Shown piece by piece: positions 5,286 to 7,335 of a stretch of DNA of 7,335 nucleotides (positions within the stretch are counted from its first letter, which is position 1; the number at the start of each line of letters is the position of its first letter). The DNA comes from an uncultured Clostridium sp. Lineage in GTDB: Bacteria > Bacillota > Clostridia > TANB77 > CAG-508. The stretch is taken from assembly GCA_945937855.1 (NCBI GenBank), contig CAMEUC010000066.1:1-7335 (forward strand). The letters are read 5' to 3'. A program made the position numbers and the translations under genes. The notes below the pieces were generated by a model. It did no database searches and was not told the DNA's origin. It was given only the letters and a program-made list of their open reading frames with translations.

Positions 5286-7131
5286 CTGGAATATCTTCGT
5301 TTTGAATTTTTTCCAATGTTTGAGTCTTAGTAGCTGTTCGAGAAAGAGACATCTCTAATATTGGAGTAGCTACTATAATATATGTAGATTCATTATTTGC
5401 TTGTTCAATATTATTTTGATCTTCTACGGTCAAAGAATATATAGAGCTTTCTGAATTTAAAGAATATGTAGAAAACTTTTCTTCCTCTTCTTCTTGAGAT
5501 TCTAAGCTTAAAGAGTGGGTATAAGAATTTTCTTGCTCTTCCTGTGGTTCTGCAGCTAAAGAACTTGAATAATTTGTTATTTTTTCTTCTAATTTATTAT
5601 TAGAAGAAGCATCAGTAAGTACTAATGTATCATAAACAGGTATTTGAACAGCTGGAAGTTCTTTCTTTATTTCTCTATCACTTGAAATTTCCACAGTTTT
5701 TTCAGAAGAGGTATCGATATCTGATATAACAGGAGTTTCATCTACTATAGTAGATAATTGTTCTTTTGGAACAGAAGGAAGTTCATAAGTTTCTAAAGGA
5801 TCCTCTAAAAGATCTTCTATGACAATATTATAAACAACTTCATCTTCTTTAGTTTCACTAACAGCTCCGTCTTCATCATAAAGTTCATCTTCTTCTGGTG
5901 AAGTTAAATTCTGATCATTATCATAAACGGGTAAAATCATTAATGTATTACTATCTTTGCTTTCACTAATTACACTTTCTTGCTCAGAAGTAGCATGTAT
6001 TTTTACAAGGTTATCCTTTCCAGAGTTAGATAAAGTATTTCCCTGCGCAATAATACCTAAATAGTTTAGTATAACATCTTTTCTAATTTCATCAATTTTA
6101 GAAAAATTTTGGTAAGTTAAACTAGTATTAATCTCTGGAATATAATATGAAGCTTGAGTTGGGATTTTATACCCAGCACTTACAAATTGTTTGATAATTT
6201 CATCTCTTGCAAATTGTGTAAAATTTACTTTTCTATTTACGTATATCCAATTTAAAAGACCTTCTAAATTATGTGAATTTTTACTAAATATATCTTTTAA
6301 ATTGCTAAGAGCTCTAAGCTGAATAGAAGTGGTAGAAGCTTTGGAAAGGATAGAACTTTTATCGTCTATATCAAATCCTTTTACTAAAAATTCTTCACTA
6401 ATAGACATAGCTTTCATTGTAATAGCATTGATTTTTTGTTTTGAAGTATCACTAAAATGTGCGTAATCATATTGAGATAAAATTGAAGCTATTGCATCTA
6501 CGGCAGTAGTACCATTATTAATAGATATAACATCTTGTAATTGCTCTAAAGCAGTTTCTTCATTTTTCTTTTCAGAAATGGATTTTAGTACTTCAGCAGT
6601 AATTGTGCTTAATTCATTTTGTAATCTGTCTGGGAATTTTTCAACACAATACTTATTTTGCCAATTACTTATTTCTTGAGCATAAGATTTGCTATCCATA
6701 GATTGACCTTTATCTTTTAGCTCTTTTAGGCTTCGCGTTGCTTCATCTTGATTTCTTAGCTCTTTAGAAGGTAGTAATAGTAAAGTACAAACTTTAGGTC
6801 TATAATAACGGTCAAAACTATATATAGATAAACCATTTGCTCCTAAGGTTTCTTTCCATTCTTTTATTTCTTTCAAGGCAGTTTTATAATCATTAGTTTT
6901 TTTTGCGGAATTAATAATTTGTTCTAAAGATTTATAAGCTTCTACTTGTTTTTCTTTTTCATGTAAAACTTTGGCAGCTAAATAATCTCCCATAAGTCTA
7001 GATAAAAAATCTTTATTCAAAATAGCTTTGATTTTTCGTACTATTTCAGGATTGATAAAATCAGCTAGGGGATATTTTCTTTCCCATGCTGCTATTTTAT
7101 CTTCAATACCATTAAAATTTCCGAGTTTCAA
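5266..7131 (-). CDS. Large unrecognised protein, main frame (helical domain plus acidic tail)
   Basis: I do not recognise this protein. The open frame encodes 621 residues from a TTG at 7131 that has no ribosome binding site. The true beginning is very probably the 36-codon frame at 7112-7222, giving about 651 residues after one frame change. Residues 1 to about 362 look folded and mostly helical. Three stretches share a pattern of Ile, then two residues, then Trp: IAAWERKY (W16), IKEWKETL (W92) and ISNWQNKY (W157), which suggests helical repeats of about 65-76 residues. Residues from about 363 on are low in complexity, rich in Glu, Asp, Ser and Thr, and probably disordered. They hold PVYD twice (401-404, 498-501) and a degenerate repeat of YxxSLxxExQEE around 521-570. 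No signal peptide or membrane segment is visible, so it is likely cytoplasmic. Its 3' end abuts mreC, but it is transcribed in the opposite direction, so no shared role follows. Confidence 0.75.
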   Translation of the reverse strand: MKLGNFNGIEDKIAAWERKYPLADFINPEIVRKIKAILNKDFLSRLMGDYLAAKVLHEKEKQVEAYKSLEQIINSAKKTNDYKTALKEIKEWKETLGANGLSIYSFDRYYRPKVCTLLLLPSKELRNQDEATRSLKELKDKGQSMDSKSYAQEISNWQNKYCVEKFPDRLQNELSTITAEVLKSISEKKNEETALEQLQDVISINNGTTAVDAIASILSQYDYAHFSDTSKQKINAITMKAMSISEEFLVKGFDIDDKSSILSKASTTSIQLRALSNLKDIFSKNSHNLEGLLNWIYVNRKVNFTQFARDEIIKQFVSAGYKIPTQASYYIPEINTSLTYQNFSKIDEIRKDVILNYLGIIAQGNTLSNSGKDNLVKIHATSEQESVISESKDSNTLMILPVYDNDQNLTSPEEDELYDEDGAVSETKEDEVVYNIVIEDLLEDPLETYELPSVPKEQLSTIVDETPVISDIDTSSEKTVEISSDREIKKELPAVQIPVYDTLVLTDASSNNKLEEKITNYSSSLAAEPQEEQENSYTHSLSLESQEEEEEKFSTYSLNSESSIYSLTVEDQNNIEQANNESTYIIVATPILEMSLSRTATKTQTLEKIQNEDIPEKNNGF

Positions 7132-7222
7132 TAGCTATAACAAAAATCATACGTAATTCTTCATAAGCTCTATCCTCATTAAATTTTGGTTCCATATTAT
7201 TAGTATCTTTATTAGTACTCAT
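7112..7222 (-). CDS. N-terminal fragment of the unrecognised protein, split by a +1 frameshift
   Basis: An ATG at 7222 stands seven bases after a perfect AGGAGG (7235-7230). The frame reads MSTNKDTNNMEPKF...IETRKF and stops at TAA (7114-7112), while the 621-codon frame is open across this point. Dropping one base from the AAATTTT run (7120-7114) joins ...IETRKF directly to NGIEDKIAAWE.... The excellent start signal here and its absence at the downstream TTG argue that both parts are one gene. The cause may be a sequencing error in the homopolymer, a recent inactivating mutation, or a ribosomal slip: TTT followed by the stop TAA would allow perfect +1 re-pairing on TTT. Confidence 0.75.
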   Translation of the reverse strand: MSTNKDTNNMEPKFNEDRAYEELRMIFVIAIETRKF

Positions 7223-7245
7223 ATATTTGCCTCCTAACCGTACAT

Positions 7246-7254
7246 ATTATACCA
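7246..7254 (-). promoter_or_regulatory. Extended -10 promoter of the unrecognised gene
   Basis: On the minus strand TGG-TATAAT (7254 down to 7246) gives a perfect -10 with a TG extension and no clear -35. The start of transcription near 7239 would leave a leader of about 17 bases that just holds AGGAGG, the same compact plan as the mecA-like gene. In the remaining bases to the window end (7255-7335) I see no gene or site. Confidence 0.6.
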
Positions 7255-7335
7255 TATTAAACCTTAAAATAAAAGAGGGGAACAGATAAATTGTAATTTG
7301 TGTGAGTACCGTATTTGTTAAAAATATCAAAAGAC

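Noticed and set aside
1..7335. tRNA or rRNA genes, riboswitches, phage or defence genes
   Set aside because: No cloverleaf, CCA end, rRNA motif, known riboswitch core, integrase, nuclease or toxin-antitoxin gene could be seen on either strand.

Overview
The window is a piece of a very AT-rich chromosome that uses strong AGGAGG-type ribosome binding sites, the standard genetic code (TGA is a stop) and codons ending mostly in A or T. Together with a MecA-type adaptor, a DUF4321 protein and a radC-mreB-mreC cluster, this points to a Firmicute, most likely an uncultured member of the Clostridia. No species call is possible from the sequence alone.

Layout: the first 60 bases may hold the end of an upstream reading frame of unlike composition. 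A membrane-anchored M23 (LytM) peptidoglycan endopeptidase (238-1248, +) converges on a MecA-like ClpC adaptor (1294-1869, -), with a hairpin terminator between them. A 310-base gap follows, holding a divergent pair of promoters around a palindromic repeat. Next comes a plus-strand run of a DUF4321 membrane protein (2180-2437), radC (2560-3240), mreB (3247-4278) and mreC (4446-5261). After mreC, instead of the usual mreD, a minus-strand gene for a large unrecognised protein converges on it. The two stop codons are four bases apart and both lie in one symmetric terminator hairpin. The unrecognised gene is split by a one-base frameshift: a 36-codon start with an excellent ribosome binding site (7112-7222) joins a 621-codon main frame (5266-7131).

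Functionally the window is about cell shape and envelope. MreB filaments and MreC organise lateral wall synthesis, the M23 enzyme cuts peptide cross-links, and the MecA-like protein would feed selected regulators to a ClpC protease. RadC and DUF4321 are frequent neighbours of mreB in this lineage, but their link to shape is not established.

The most unusual signal is a set of three short palindromic intergenic elements (about 2003-2090, 2452-2528, 4291-4372). Each has arms built of 7-base tandem units, a 25-29 base spacer and a shared core like TAYCCCTAAAA just before the right arm, although the arm units differ between copies. The split 651-residue protein, with repeated Trp-containing helices and a long acidic tail, is the second item of interest.
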